Positions 8,234 to 19,983 of a DNA stretch of 64,000 nt are shown here, piece by piece. Location of the stretch: positions 1 to 64,000 of the forward strand of contig UQRM01000011.1 in the NCBI GenBank assembly GCA_900543485.1, written 5' to 3'. Below the pieces are notes generated by a model that saw only the letters and a program-made list of their open reading frames with translations, was not told where the DNA came from and ran no database searches. Every line of letters begins with the position of its first letter. The first letter of the stretch is position 1. The position numbers and the translations under genes were made by a program. Source of the stretch: an uncultured Eubacterium sp. (GTDB lineage: Bacteria > Bacillota > Clostridia > Peptostreptococcales > Anaerovoracaceae).

Positions 8234-9631
8234 TTACAGCTTGTAAGCAGCCTTAACAGCAGCAAGCGACTCGTCCAGAGCAGCCAGAACCTTGTCGATA
8301 GTCTCGTAGCTCTGAGTTGCAGGTGGCTCGATTCTTACTGTCTTGGCATTTACGAGAGTTCCGGCAACCATTACCTTTCTCGCGAACAGCTCCTTAGTTA
8401 CTTCGTGTCCGATTTCTGCTTCTGGGAATTCCATGCAGATGAGGAGTCCAGCGCCTCTGTAAGTAGTAAGAACTGTAGGATACTTCTCATGCAGCTTCTT
8501 CAGTCCTTCCAGATAGTAGTCGCCCTTTGCCTTCATCTGTCCAGGGATGTCGTTCTCGAGCATGTACTTGATAGTTGCTATGAAAGCAGCGCATGCCAGA
8601 GGGTTTCCGCCGAATGTAGGGGATCCCAGGATCCATGGATTGTCGAACATCTTTCCTTCAGTTCCAGTGCCTACGCCGGACTTCTCATAAGTCCAAGGTC
8701 TAGCGATGATACCAGTAATAGGAACAACACCGCCGGACGAAGCCTTACCGAAAGTCATGATATCAGGAGTAACTCCTTCGTAGTCGCATCTCCACATCGT
8801 ACCAGTTCTTCCAAGACCAGTCTGGATCTCGTCGAAGATCAGGCAGCAGCCATACTCGTCAGCGATAGCTCTCAGCTCTTTGAGGTATCCATCTGGTGGA
8901 ATGTTAACTCCGCCTTCACCCTGGATAGGCTCAACAACGATAGCGGCAACCTTTTCACCAACAGCAGTCAGGTTAGCAACTGCAGCTCTTGTAGCGTCAG
9001 CGTTACCATATTCAACGTGCTGTACCTGCTGGATCATAGGGATGTAGTCTTCTCTGTACGAACCCTTACCACCGAGGGAGATAGCGCCCATGGACTTACC
9101 GTGGAAAGCGTTAACTGTGGATATGTACCATCTTCCGCCTGTAGCCAGTCTGGCCAGCTTCATAGCCATTTCCATAGCCTCAGCACCACCGTTAGTCAGG
9201 AATGAGTACTGCAGATCTCCAGGAGTGATCATAGCTAACAGCTTGCAGAGATAACCTCTGAGTGGGTCAACCAGCTCCTGGGAGTGGAGGCAGTATCTGT
9301 CCAGCTGAGCCTTTACAGTCTTCTTGATTTCCTGGTTGTTATGTCCGCATGCGAATATACCGAATCCGCCGAGGCAGTCGATAAACTCAGTTCCGTATAC
9401 GTCTACGAACAGGGAACCGTCTTCACCGCCGTCACCCCATTCAACGAATGCGGAGTCAGTTGATACTGATTTTCTGTATTCCAGCCATCCTGGGTTGTAG
9501 TTTTCGTTGAAGTTGGCAATAGAGTCTTTGATGACGCTGGCTTTCTGCTCTTCAGTAAGCTCGTCAGCCTCGATCATGGCAACAACTCTTTTGGCTTCTT
9601 CCAAAGCCGCCTGCATGTTTCTTTCTGTCAT
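8234..9631 (-). CDS. patA: Class III aminotransferase, putrescine:2-oxoglutarate type
   Basis: A 465-residue PLP enzyme that matches E. coli YgjG/PatA over nearly its full length: GWLEYRKSV, FIDCLGGFGIF, LHSQELVDPLR, AFHGKSMGAIS, EPIQGEGGV, FDEIQTGLGRTG, the Schiff-base lysine in FGKASSGGV, TFGGNPLACAA, and a C-terminal VAGTLVNAKTVRIEPP. It would convert putrescine (or related diamines such as cadaverine) to the aminoaldehyde with glutamate formation. Codon use is more biased than in its neighbours, which suggests high expression. It is monocistronic with its own terminator and a long upstream region. Confidence 0.88.
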   Translation of the reverse strand: MTERNMQAALEEAKRVVAMIEADELTEEQKASVIKDSIANFNENYNPGWLEYRKSVSTDSAFVEWGDGGEDGSLFVDVYGTEFIDCLGGFGIFACGHNNQEIKKTVKAQLDRYCLHSQELVDPLRGYLCKLLAMITPGDLQYSFLTNGGAEAMEMAMKLARLATGGRWYISTVNAFHGKSMGAISLGGKGSYREDYIPMIQQVQHVEYGNADATRAAVANLTAVGEKVAAIVVEPIQGEGGVNIPPDGYLKELRAIADEYGCCLIFDEIQTGLGRTGTMWRCDYEGVTPDIMTFGKASSGGVVPITGIIARPWTYEKSGVGTGTEGKMFDNPWILGSPTFGGNPLACAAFIATIKYMLENDIPGQMKAKGDYYLEGLKKLHEKYPTVLTTYRGAGLLICMEFPEAEIGHEVTKELFARKVMVAGTLVNAKTVRIEPPATQSYETIDKVLAALDESLAAVKAAYKL

Positions 9632-10034
9632 AGTTATCCTCCCTTTTTTAGGTTTTTTCTTTCGCCGCCTGAAATTAACGGCAATCGATGTAACTTCTGT
9701 CTATTTATATATTCAATATTCATGCCAACATTATCAACCAAGGTGATTATTTTGCCTTTCAAAATAATAAATTTTCTGACAAATCCTTGATTTCCATGGG
9801 TTTTCAAGGGTTTAAAATTTTGAAAAAAATTATAATTTTTAAATCGCGCCGAGGATATATTTGGATCTTAAGGGTATTTTTTGAATATTTTTGTGGCATT
9901 TATGATATTTTCGTCTCATTTTTGCTACATAGCGTATCGTCATTTCTGTCTTCATTTCCATGTTTCACCTGCCGAAACAGCACTTTTTTCTTTTTTTCAT
10001 CGACGCCTGATAGCCGTTTGCGGTTTTTGCCCCG
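9632..10034. other. AT-rich intergenic control region upstream of patA
   Basis: 403 bases with no credible gene. It is markedly AT-rich relative to both flanks. The aminotransferase promoter must lie here; a sigma-54-like element is at 9712-9728 and a dyad TTTTCAA (9801-9807) / TTGAAAA (9820-9826) lies about 75 bases further upstream. No RNA gene or riboswitch was recognised, and no clear terminator for the radical SAM gene. Confidence 0.5.
9712..9728 (-). promoter_or_regulatory. Possible sigma-54 (-24/-12) promoter of patA
   Basis: On the minus strand the sequence is TTGGCATGAATATTGAA. This is TTGGCAT, five bases, then TTGAA, against the sigma-54 consensus TTGGCAC-N5-TTGCA, with the GG and the TTG in correct spacing. 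Transcription would start near 9700, leaving a leader of about 70 nt. No sigma-54 activator gene is in this window. Confidence 0.35.
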
Positions 10035-11177
10035 TTAAATATACCTGGAAATCAACCTGTTCATCTCGATTTCCCACTGATACGGATCCGGTATGGACAT
10101 GACTTTTTTCTCAAGCCTGGCGATTTCCCCGGCGCTCAGCCTCTTCATATCGGCCGGCTTGCTCACTCTCACCATTCTTCTGGCAGCCTGATACATTTTT
10201 CGATCCTTTTCAGGCATGGTCAGATATTGATCTATCATGGCCAGCATTTTGGCTTTATCATTTTTGAGACTGCCCTCCACATCCTGAAGGAGGTTTATCA
10301 TATGGTCGCTCACCAGCCTTGTATCCACATCTTCGGCCCTCTCTATGACGGTCCTCAGCTCTATCAGCTTCTCATCGTCGCTGCACAAGGTGAAATCCCC
10401 GGCGGCAAAATCGTCATACAGCTCCGTCCCCGGCTTCACCGCGGCTGTTCTTATCCTGAGGAAGTCAGGGTTTATCTCGTTGACCACGTATGCCGTTTCT
10501 TCCGCATTATCCTTCGTGAGCTCCCTGCCGCCTATTCCCGGCATGAAATAAACGGAAAGCTCTATGCCGCCCGCCTTGACATTCTTCCCTGCCGTTATCT
10601 CCTGCTGCTGTGTGACACCTTTGTTGATCCTATTCAGTACCGCGTCGGATCCAGATTCAAAACCGGAATGTATCCTGTCCAGCCCCGCCGCTTTCAGTTC
10701 GGCGAACTCTTCCGCGCTGACCTTAGCCAGATTTTCCGCTCTGCCATAGGACGTTATCCTCTTTATGGACGGAAAGGTCTGCCTCAGATATATCAACACG
10801 TCGGAAAGCCTCCCGCTGCTGAGCGCCGTGGTGTTGCCATCCTGCAGGAATACATTCTCCGCACCGTCTATTATCCAGTTGGCCATCATATAAAAGCATT
10901 GTCGTTCTTCATCAGTCCCCCGGGCCAGCTCCATATTGAGGCCGTCTATATCCCAGGTACCATCGGCATTCCTGTAGCTTTCGACTATCCTGGCCTGATA
11001 AGCCATGTTGTCGATATCGGCCTTTATACTGTCAGCACTGTATGCTTTGAACTTCGTATGTCTGTAAAGCTGGCAGAACTTGCACTTGTTCCAGGTGCAG
11101 CCGTTAGTCACCTGAAGCAGCAGACTTTCCGCTTCACTGGGTGGTCTTATAGGCCCTATCCTGAATGTTCTTTCCAT
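10035..11177 (-). CDS. Radical SAM protein of unknown function
   Basis: About 380 residues. The cluster motif is GCTWNKCKFCQLY, i.e. CX4CX2C, one residue longer than the canonical CX3CX2C; I know this spacing from a group of COG1032-like proteins. SAM-binding features of the TIM barrel follow (GLDRIHSGFESGSDAVL; a YFMPGIGG segment). No cobalamin or twitch domain is obvious. I chose the ATG at 11175-11177 because AAGGAGG precedes it; the frame is open to 11261. It is divergent from the FeoB-like gene and not in an operon, so substrate is unknown. Confidence 0.8.
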   Translation of the reverse strand: MERTFRIGPIRPPSEAESLLLQVTNGCTWNKCKFCQLYRHTKFKAYSADSIKADIDNMAYQARIVESYRNADGTWDIDGLNMELARGTDEERQCFYMMANWIIDGAENVFLQDGNTTALSSGRLSDVLIYLRQTFPSIKRITSYGRAENLAKVSAEEFAELKAAGLDRIHSGFESGSDAVLNRINKGVTQQQEITAGKNVKAGGIELSVYFMPGIGGRELTKDNAEETAYVVNEINPDFLRIRTAAVKPGTELYDDFAAGDFTLCSDDEKLIELRTVIERAEDVDTRLVSDHMINLLQDVEGSLKNDKAKMLAMIDQYLTMPEKDRKMYQAARRMVRVSKPADMKRLSAGEIARLEKKVMSIPDPYQWEIEMNRLISRYI

Positions 11178-11270
11178 ATCGTCCTCCTTATTCCTCTTTG
11201 TCATCCTTATTCTTCTCTGGGAGATTTCTCTGTAATTAAGATACGCGTGTTCACATAACATTTATACATA

Positions 11271-11283
11271 GTGATTATATCAC
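11271..11283. promoter_or_regulatory. Candidate operator between the radical SAM and FeoB-like genes
   Basis: GTGAT-TAT-ATCAC is a perfect 5+5 dyad in the 134 bp divergent region, 29 bases before the FeoB-like start. It overlaps the most likely -10 area. The regulator is unknown; it does not fit a full Fur box. Confidence 0.35.
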
Positions 11284-11311
11284 ACCCTTTACCGCTCCAT
11301 AAGGAGGAACA

Positions 11312-12592
11312 ATGATGATATGCCGACTCTTTACACATAAAGTCACGGCCATACCCATATTCCTGGCAGTGATGGCCTGCGTCTTTTATATCACCTTCAA
11401 CACAGCAGGCAGGCTTCTGGAAAACATGCTGTCATTTTGCGTGGACGGCGCCGCCGAAGCTCTCTCCACCATCCTCTCCCGTCTTGACGCGCCTCCACTG
11501 CTGACCTCGCTGCTCATCGACGGCATCTGGGCAGGTGTAGGCAGTGTTCTTTCCTTCATCCCTGTTATCGCCACCTTGTTTTTCCTGCTTTCTCTCCTGG
11601 AAGAGTCAGGATATCTCTCCTCCGTGGCAGCTATCCTGGACGGCCCCATGTCCCGCGTCGGTCTTTCCGGCAGATGTGTCGTCCCTATGATATCAGGGTT
11701 TGGCTGTTCTGTGCCTGCCGTACTGGCCGCCGCCTCCATCTCTGACAAGAGAACAAGACTCATCACCGTTTCCCTCATCCCCTTCATGTCGTGCAGCGCC
11801 AAGCTTCCCATATATTCCATGTTCGCCGCCGCCTTCTTCGATTCGTATCGCTTATTGGCAATTATCTGTGTATACGTGATAGGCATCATTGCTGCACTTA
11901 TCTGCGGACTGGCCGCCAAATATCTTTGCCCTGTTCCCGGTCATTGTCAAAGACATCCGGCAGTCTGCCGTTATCACAGCCCCGGGAGCTGCAGCACTCC
12001 CAGCAGATCGCTTTTACGCATCCCTGACATGAGGATCGTCACATCAGCGGCTGTCTCCAGCGCGGCAGGTTTCGTAAAAAAAGCCTTTACCGTGATACTG
12101 GCGGCTTCTGCCATCATCTGGTTCCTTCGATCCTTCGATACAGCATTCCAATTCTCCCCCGATGGCAGCAATAGTCTTCTCGCCTGTCTGGGGAAAACCG
12201 TCGCTCCTCTTCTGGCACCTCTTGGCTTCGAAGACTGGAGAGCCGCAGCCGCCATCATCGCAGGTCTGTCCGCCAAAGAAGCCGTGATCAGCACCTTCGC
12301 TGTCCTCTCATCATCCGGATCCCCCGCGGATGGGTTTTCTGCAGGACTCTCCGACAACAGCGCCGCACTCTCCCAGATACTTCTACATACCTTTACTCCA
12401 CCTGCCGCCCTTTCATTCATGGTCTTTTGCCTCCTTTACGCCCCCTGTGTCGCCACTCTGTCCGCAGTAAAAAGTCACGCAGGAGGAGCGAAACAAGCCA
12501 TAGCCATGTTCTGTATCAATACGACGGCGGCATGGGTCATCGCATTCGCTGTATACAGGATAGGTCTTCTGATATGCCATATGTCGACATAA
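11312..12592 (+). CDS. feoB: FeoB-like permease lacking the G-protein domain
   Basis: 426 residues, nearly all membrane-embedded. It starts where the transmembrane half of FeoB starts (FTHKVTAIPIFLAVMACVFY) and contains the two Gate modules: LEESGYLSSVAAILDGPMSR, then GFGCSVPAVLAA and PFMSCSAKLPIYSMFAAAFF, later FVKKAFTVILAASAIIWFL and GLSAKEAVISTFAVL. These include the Cys/Ser motifs implicated in Fe2+ passage. The N-terminal GTPase and GDI domains (~260 residues) of ordinary FeoB are absent, and no FeoA or G domain is found nearby. The ribosome site is AAGGAGG, 5 bases before the first ATG. It is the only long host gene on the plus strand besides the RR-HPt gene. A role in metal uptake is inferred only from homology. 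Confidence 0.8.
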   Translation: MMICRLFTHKVTAIPIFLAVMACVFYITFNTAGRLLENMLSFCVDGAAEALSTILSRLDAPPLLTSLLIDGIWAGVGSVLSFIPVIATLFFLLSLLEESGYLSSVAAILDGPMSRVGLSGRCVVPMISGFGCSVPAVLAAASISDKRTRLITVSLIPFMSCSAKLPIYSMFAAAFFDSYRLLAIICVYVIGIIAALICGLAAKYLCPVPGHCQRHPAVCRYHSPGSCSTPSRSLLRIPDMRIVTSAAVSSAAGFVKKAFTVILAASAIIWFLRSFDTAFQFSPDGSNSLLACLGKTVAPLLAPLGFEDWRAAAAIIAGLSAKEAVISTFAVLSSSGSPADGFSAGLSDNSAALSQILLHTFTPPAALSFMVFCLLYAPCVATLSAVKSHAGGAKQAIAMFCINTTAAWVIAFAVYRIGLLICHMST

Positions 12593-12620
12593 ATCTGCAG
12601 AGAAACGCATGCCGGCCCAA

Positions 12621-12664
12621 ATAAAAAACCCCGCTTCCTCATGGTAACACTAGGAAATGGGGTT
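12621..12664 (-). terminator. Rho-independent terminator of the ATP synthase operon
   Basis: A 13 bp stem with two mismatches (12627-12639 with 12652-12664) is followed on the minus strand by GGGGTTTTTTATT. It lies between the convergent FeoB-like and TM1266-like genes. Confidence 0.8.
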
Positions 12665-12677
12665 CCATCCGTCATAT

Positions 12678-12929
12678 CTACTTATTGGAATATATAGTCT
12701 TAGTGCTGACTCCTTCCAGCGCTCCCAGCTTTCCCGACAAGGCGCTGATGACATCCTGATCAGCGTCCATGGCAATGCTGATGATGGAGATACCCTTTTC
12801 CGGATGTGGTACTCCCATCCTGCCGATTATGTCGCTTCTGTATTCATGAAGCAACGCATTGAGCGCTTCTACAGAGTCCTCGTTTTCCACGATTATCCCT
12901 ATCAGCGCAGTCCTCGTATCAGTACTCAT
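12678..12929 (-). CDS. TM1266-family putative iron-only hydrogenase system regulator
   Basis: 83 residues with a ferredoxin-like/ACT-like fold expected. The sequence matches Thermotoga TM1266-type proteins: IIVENEDSVEALNALLHEY, DIIGRMGVPHPEKGISII, ISALSGKLGALEGVSTKT. The family is usually annotated as a regulator associated with [FeFe]-hydrogenase maturation, but no hyd gene is present here. Of two adjacent ATGs, the second (12927-12929) has proper spacing to GGAGG. It follows atpC by 21 bases, so it is the last gene of the ATP synthase unit. Confidence 0.8.
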   Translation of the reverse strand: MSTDTRTALIGIIVENEDSVEALNALLHEYRSDIIGRMGVPHPEKGISIISIAMDADQDVISALSGKLGALEGVSTKTIYSNK

Positions 12930-12950
12930 TATCATCCCTCCTACTATTTA

Positions 12951-13388
12951 TCAGTGCTTCCTCCTATAGCCGCCTTCGGCGACATGAGACCTGGTTATCG
13001 CCTTGGAAATGGCGATCTTGGCCTTCAAAACATCGTTAGGGTCCGCATCCTCCTGATGATGAGTCAACCAGTCCTCCGCTTTGGCCTTCTCGCTGAGGAC
13101 GCGCTCCATGTCTATATCCTCCGACCACTCGACGGCGTCAGTATAGATAATGATGCTGTCGCGCACATCAATAAATCCGCCCGCTACGGCAGCAACTCTG
13201 AACTCATCTTTGGCGGCGCCTTCTTCCTGTATCCACAATTCTCCTATGTCCAGGAGCTTGCAGGCCCAGGAATGGCCCGCCATGAAGCCTTCGTCTCCTT
13301 CCAGCGTGGTGACGATCACCAGCTCCACATACCCGCGGTAAAACATCTTTGACGGAGTTATTATCTCCAATTTCACGCTGTTTGCCAT
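12951..13388 (-). CDS. atpC: ATP synthase epsilon subunit
   Basis: 145 residues: an N-terminal beta-sandwich (LEIITPSKMFYRGYVELVIV, then EGDEGFMAGH, a well-conserved epsilon motif) and a C-terminal helical hairpin (AKAEDWLTHHQEDADPNDVL...). It forms the central stalk and regulates ATP hydrolysis. The gene lies 15 bases after atpD. Confidence 0.95.
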   Translation of the reverse strand: MANSVKLEIITPSKMFYRGYVELVIVTTLEGDEGFMAGHSWACKLLDIGELWIQEEGAAKDEFRVAAVAGGFIDVRDSIIIYTDAVEWSEDIDMERVLSEKAKAEDWLTHHQEDADPNDVLKAKIAISKAITRSHVAEGGYRRKH

Positions 13389-13403
13389 ACCCGTCTCCCG
13401 CCT

Positions 13404-14902
<1,499 letters not shown>

Positions 14903-14911
<9 letters not shown>

Positions 14912-15769
14912 CGCATCGGATCCCGCGACGATCTCTATTATCTCATCGGTGATAGCCGACTGTCTGGCTCTGTTGTAATTGAGCGACAGCTGTTCCAGCA
15001 TCTCCCTCGCGTTGTCCGTAGCGTTTTCCATGGCCGTCCTTCTGGCCGCGTGCTCACATGTGGCCGATTCCACCACTGCGGCGTATATCATAGTCTCAAC
15101 GTATTTAGGCACCAGATAGTTGAAGACAGCCTCCACAGACGGCTCGTATTCCACCGGCTTGGAGTTCCTCATTATATCCGGATCCTCTTCTACCTCGAAA
15201 GGCAGCAGTGTGATATTCTTCACTTCCTGCTCCATGGAGCTTATGAAGGAGGTATATATCAGGACCACCTCATCGATCTCACCTCTATTGTACATGTCTA
15301 TTATAGGAAGACTCATTTCTCTGGTCTCGAGGAAGGATATGTCCTCAGGTGGAGCCAGATAATCTCCGTATATCTTATATCCTCGTTTTTCGAAATATTC
15401 TTTTCCCTTGGTCCCTATAGCGTATATGATCGGTTCTTCCCAATCCGTATCTATTTCCCGCTGGGCCTCTTTCAGAACATTGGAATTGAATCCTCCGCAG
15501 AGACCTCGTCCGCTGGTCACCACTATGTAACAGGTGGTTTTTATCTCCCTGTTGCCAGCCAGATATTCCTGCGGGATGTCCTGCCCGCTGTGGAAGATCT
15601 CCGCTATAGTATGGGTTATATAGTGGGAATTGGCGTTGGTTTTTTCGAAGATGGCTTTGGCCTTTCTCAGCTTACCTGCCGATACCAGCTTCATGGCGTT
15701 TGTTATGTGCTCCGTACTGGTGACGCTCTTGATGCGCCTCTTTATGTCCTGCATGCTGTCCGATGCCAT
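14903..15769 (-). CDS. atpG: ATP synthase gamma subunit
   Basis: 288 residues forming the rotating shaft. The N-terminal helix is QDIKRRIKSVTSTEHITNAMKLVSAGKLRKAK, with the family pattern of I.S...I..AMK.V. GRGLCGGFNSNV is in the middle, and the C-terminal helix ARRTAMENATDNAREML then LNYNRARQSAITDEIIEIVAG is canonical. It lies 11 bases after atpA. Confidence 0.97.
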
Positions 15770-15780
15770 AATAACACCTC

Positions 15781-17866
<2,086 letters not shown>

Positions 17867-17879
<13 letters not shown>

Positions 17880-18373
17880 CCCGTACTCCTTGCCTGTCTT
17901 ATGATCTCATCCACGACAGCTTCCTGTCCCATCTTCTGGATCTCATGCTCCACGATCTTCTCGGCAGCGAGAATAGCGAGAGCGGCGATCTCCTGTTTCA
18001 TGTCCTCCATGGCTTTTTCCTTCTCCTGCTCTATGGATTTCTCCGCTTTGGCAAGGATGGCCGCCGCCTCCCGATGAGCTTCGTCTATGATATCACGCGC
18101 CTGCGCATCGGCCTTCACCCTGGCTTCCCTGATGATCTCACGGCTCTCCTCTTCGACTCTGGCGATCCGCTTGCTGTAATTTTCCATCTTCTCATCAGCT
18201 CTTCTGTTGGTGAGTTCGGCGTTGTCAAGGGCGTCCTTGATGGACTGCTTCCTGGTGGCAAGCACGTTCAAAAAAGGTCTGTACAAAAACTTGGTCAATA
18301 TCCCCACGAGAATCAGGAAATTGATCAAGTAGAATATAAACTCTTGTAAGTTTATCCCCAATGCTTCAACCAT
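17867..18373 (-). CDS. atpF: ATP synthase b subunit
   Basis: 168 residues. A single N-terminal membrane helix (FIFYLINFLILVGILTKFLY) is followed by a long charged coiled coil of the peripheral stalk (RPFLNVLATRKQSIKDALDN ...). Length is normal. The gene lies 60 bases after atpE. Confidence 0.95.
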
Positions 18374-18433
18374 AATTACGTTTCCCTTTCATCGCTAAAT
18401 TCAGTAATGTCAGTTCCTCGCGCGTCTGCCTGC

Positions 18434-18754
<321 letters not shown>

Positions 18755-18769
18755 TCAGACAACGTCTCC

Positions 18770-19441
18770 TCACAGATGTTCTTCCTCATCCTCCGGCATA
18801 GCCTCCTTGATGTATATAGCTGCCAACAGCGCGAACACCAGTGCCTGTATCAGCCCCATCAGAACGCTGAGAGCCTGCATCACCACAGGCAGGCCGATCG
18901 GCACCAGATCGAAGAAGGAATTTGTCACCGTATGCTCTCCGAATATATTGCCGTAAAGACGGAGCGTCAGCGAAACAGGTTTCACCAGATCCTCAAGTAT
19001 CATCAACGGGAACAGGAAAGCGAACGGCTTGAAATAGTGCTTGAAATATCCCAGGCCATGATGAGATCTTATCCCCACCGCGAACATGGTCACGAATACT
19101 ATTATCGCCATGGCCATCGTACAGTTTATGGAGCCGGTAGGCGCTTCCAGTCCGTCTATATGTCCTGATCCCGGCAGCAGGCCCGAATAATTAGCCAGCA
19201 AAATGTATATGAACAGCGTGGCTACCAGCGGGAAATATCTCCGACAGGCTTTGTCGCCCATGATCCCCGAAAAGAAGTTATAAAGGCTCTCTATGGCCCA
19301 TTCAGCGAAATTCTGAAAACCGGACGGCACCGTCTGGAGCCTCCGTCCCGCCACAATGGAAACGACACACAGTATTATCGTAATAACGGCACTGGTTATC
19401 ATGCCGTTGGACATCCCTATGGAATGCAGCGCGTCTATCAT
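18770..19441 (-). CDS. atpB: ATP synthase a subunit
   Basis: 223 residues with five to six membrane helices. The essential Arg is in VSLTLRLYGNIFGEH. The C-terminal VLMGLIQALVFALLAAIYI is canonical. I use the ATG at 19439-19441, which shares one base with the atpI stop (TGATG) and has GGAGG 7 bases upstream; a GTG one codon earlier is also open. Confidence 0.95.
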   Translation of the reverse strand: MIDALHSIGMSNGMITSAVITIILCVVSIVAGRRLQTVPSGFQNFAEWAIESLYNFFSGIMGDKACRRYFPLVATLFIYILLANYSGLLPGSGHIDGLEAPTGSINCTMAMAIIVFVTMFAVGIRSHHGLGYFKHYFKPFAFLFPLMILEDLVKPVSLTLRLYGNIFGEHTVTNSFFDLVPIGLPVVMQALSVLMGLIQALVFALLAAIYIKEAMPEDEEEHL

Positions 19442-19767
19442 CACAGCTCCTCCCTTCGTCCATCACCCTGTTTCTTCTGGCCGAACACCAGAACTTTATT
19501 CATGACAACAAGCCCCGCAGCCGTCCCTATCAGAAAGGCGATTTCGCTGAAGGGCAGAAAATTTCTCACCAGAAACGCCAGCACTAACGTCACCACGTTC
19601 ACTCCATAGCTTATCAGCGCCCGCGCATATAGATCTCCGACTCTGCCTGCCGCTTCGCCGACAGCCTCCTCGTTCCGGAGATATTTTTTCCAAAGCAGAA
19701 GATTTTTCAGGAAACCTACCGCCAGTCCCAAAACCAATCCTGCCAAACCTCCTATAGCATAAGTCAC
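19441..19767 (-). CDS. atpI: ATP synthase accessory protein, AtpI-like
   Basis: 108 residues with four membrane segments (about 4-20, 50-68, 74-92; first pair charged between). AtpI proteins are short, poorly conserved and sit first in atp operons, helping ring assembly. The identification rests on position and topology rather than on motifs. The start is a GTG (19765-19767) with a modest ribosome site. Confidence 0.75.
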   Translation of the reverse strand: MTYAIGGLAGLVLGLAVGFLKNLLLWKKYLRNEEAVGEAAGRVGDLYARALISYGVNVVTLVLAFLVRNFLPFSEIAFLIGTAAGLVVMNKVLVFGQKKQGDGRREEL

Positions 19768-19805
19768 CTGTGTCCATCTCCTCTCACTTGTCCTGAGTTC
19801 TCTAA

Positions 19806-19834
19806 ATTATACACTTCTTTGCTCCGATTGTAAA
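19806..19834 (-). promoter_or_regulatory. Sigma-A promoter of the ATP synthase operon
   Basis: On the minus strand TTTACA (-35, 19829-19834), 17 bases, then TATAAT (-10, 19806-19811). Transcription would start near 19799, about 32 bases before the atpI start. The ATP synthase genes are therefore transcribed separately from the tagO/MATE genes upstream. Confidence 0.8.
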
Positions 19835-19983
19835 ATGGTTTTTTTTAAGTCTTTTAATTAACAATTTAGTTTTTTCAACGCTTTTAGCTTTTTACCATTT
19901 TTTGTAATGTGAATTTTCGTCAAAATTTCACAACTTCTTTGCCATCATTTTACCTGACCTCTGACAACGCCTCCTTCACATCG

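Noticed and set aside
9632..10034. Riboswitch or T-box in the long patA leader region
   Set aside because: No T-box, S-box, glycine or other conserved core sequence was recognised; only AT-rich sequence and the sigma-54-like element.
11940..12040. Possible frameshift in the middle of the FeoB-like gene
   Set aside because: The segment is poorly conserved, but both flanking conserved blocks are in the same frame, so no frameshift is needed.
19910..19932. Terminator after the MATE gene (GTGAATTTT...AAAATTTCAC)
   Set aside because: The stem is AT-rich with a bulge and has no adjacent T tract on the minus strand.
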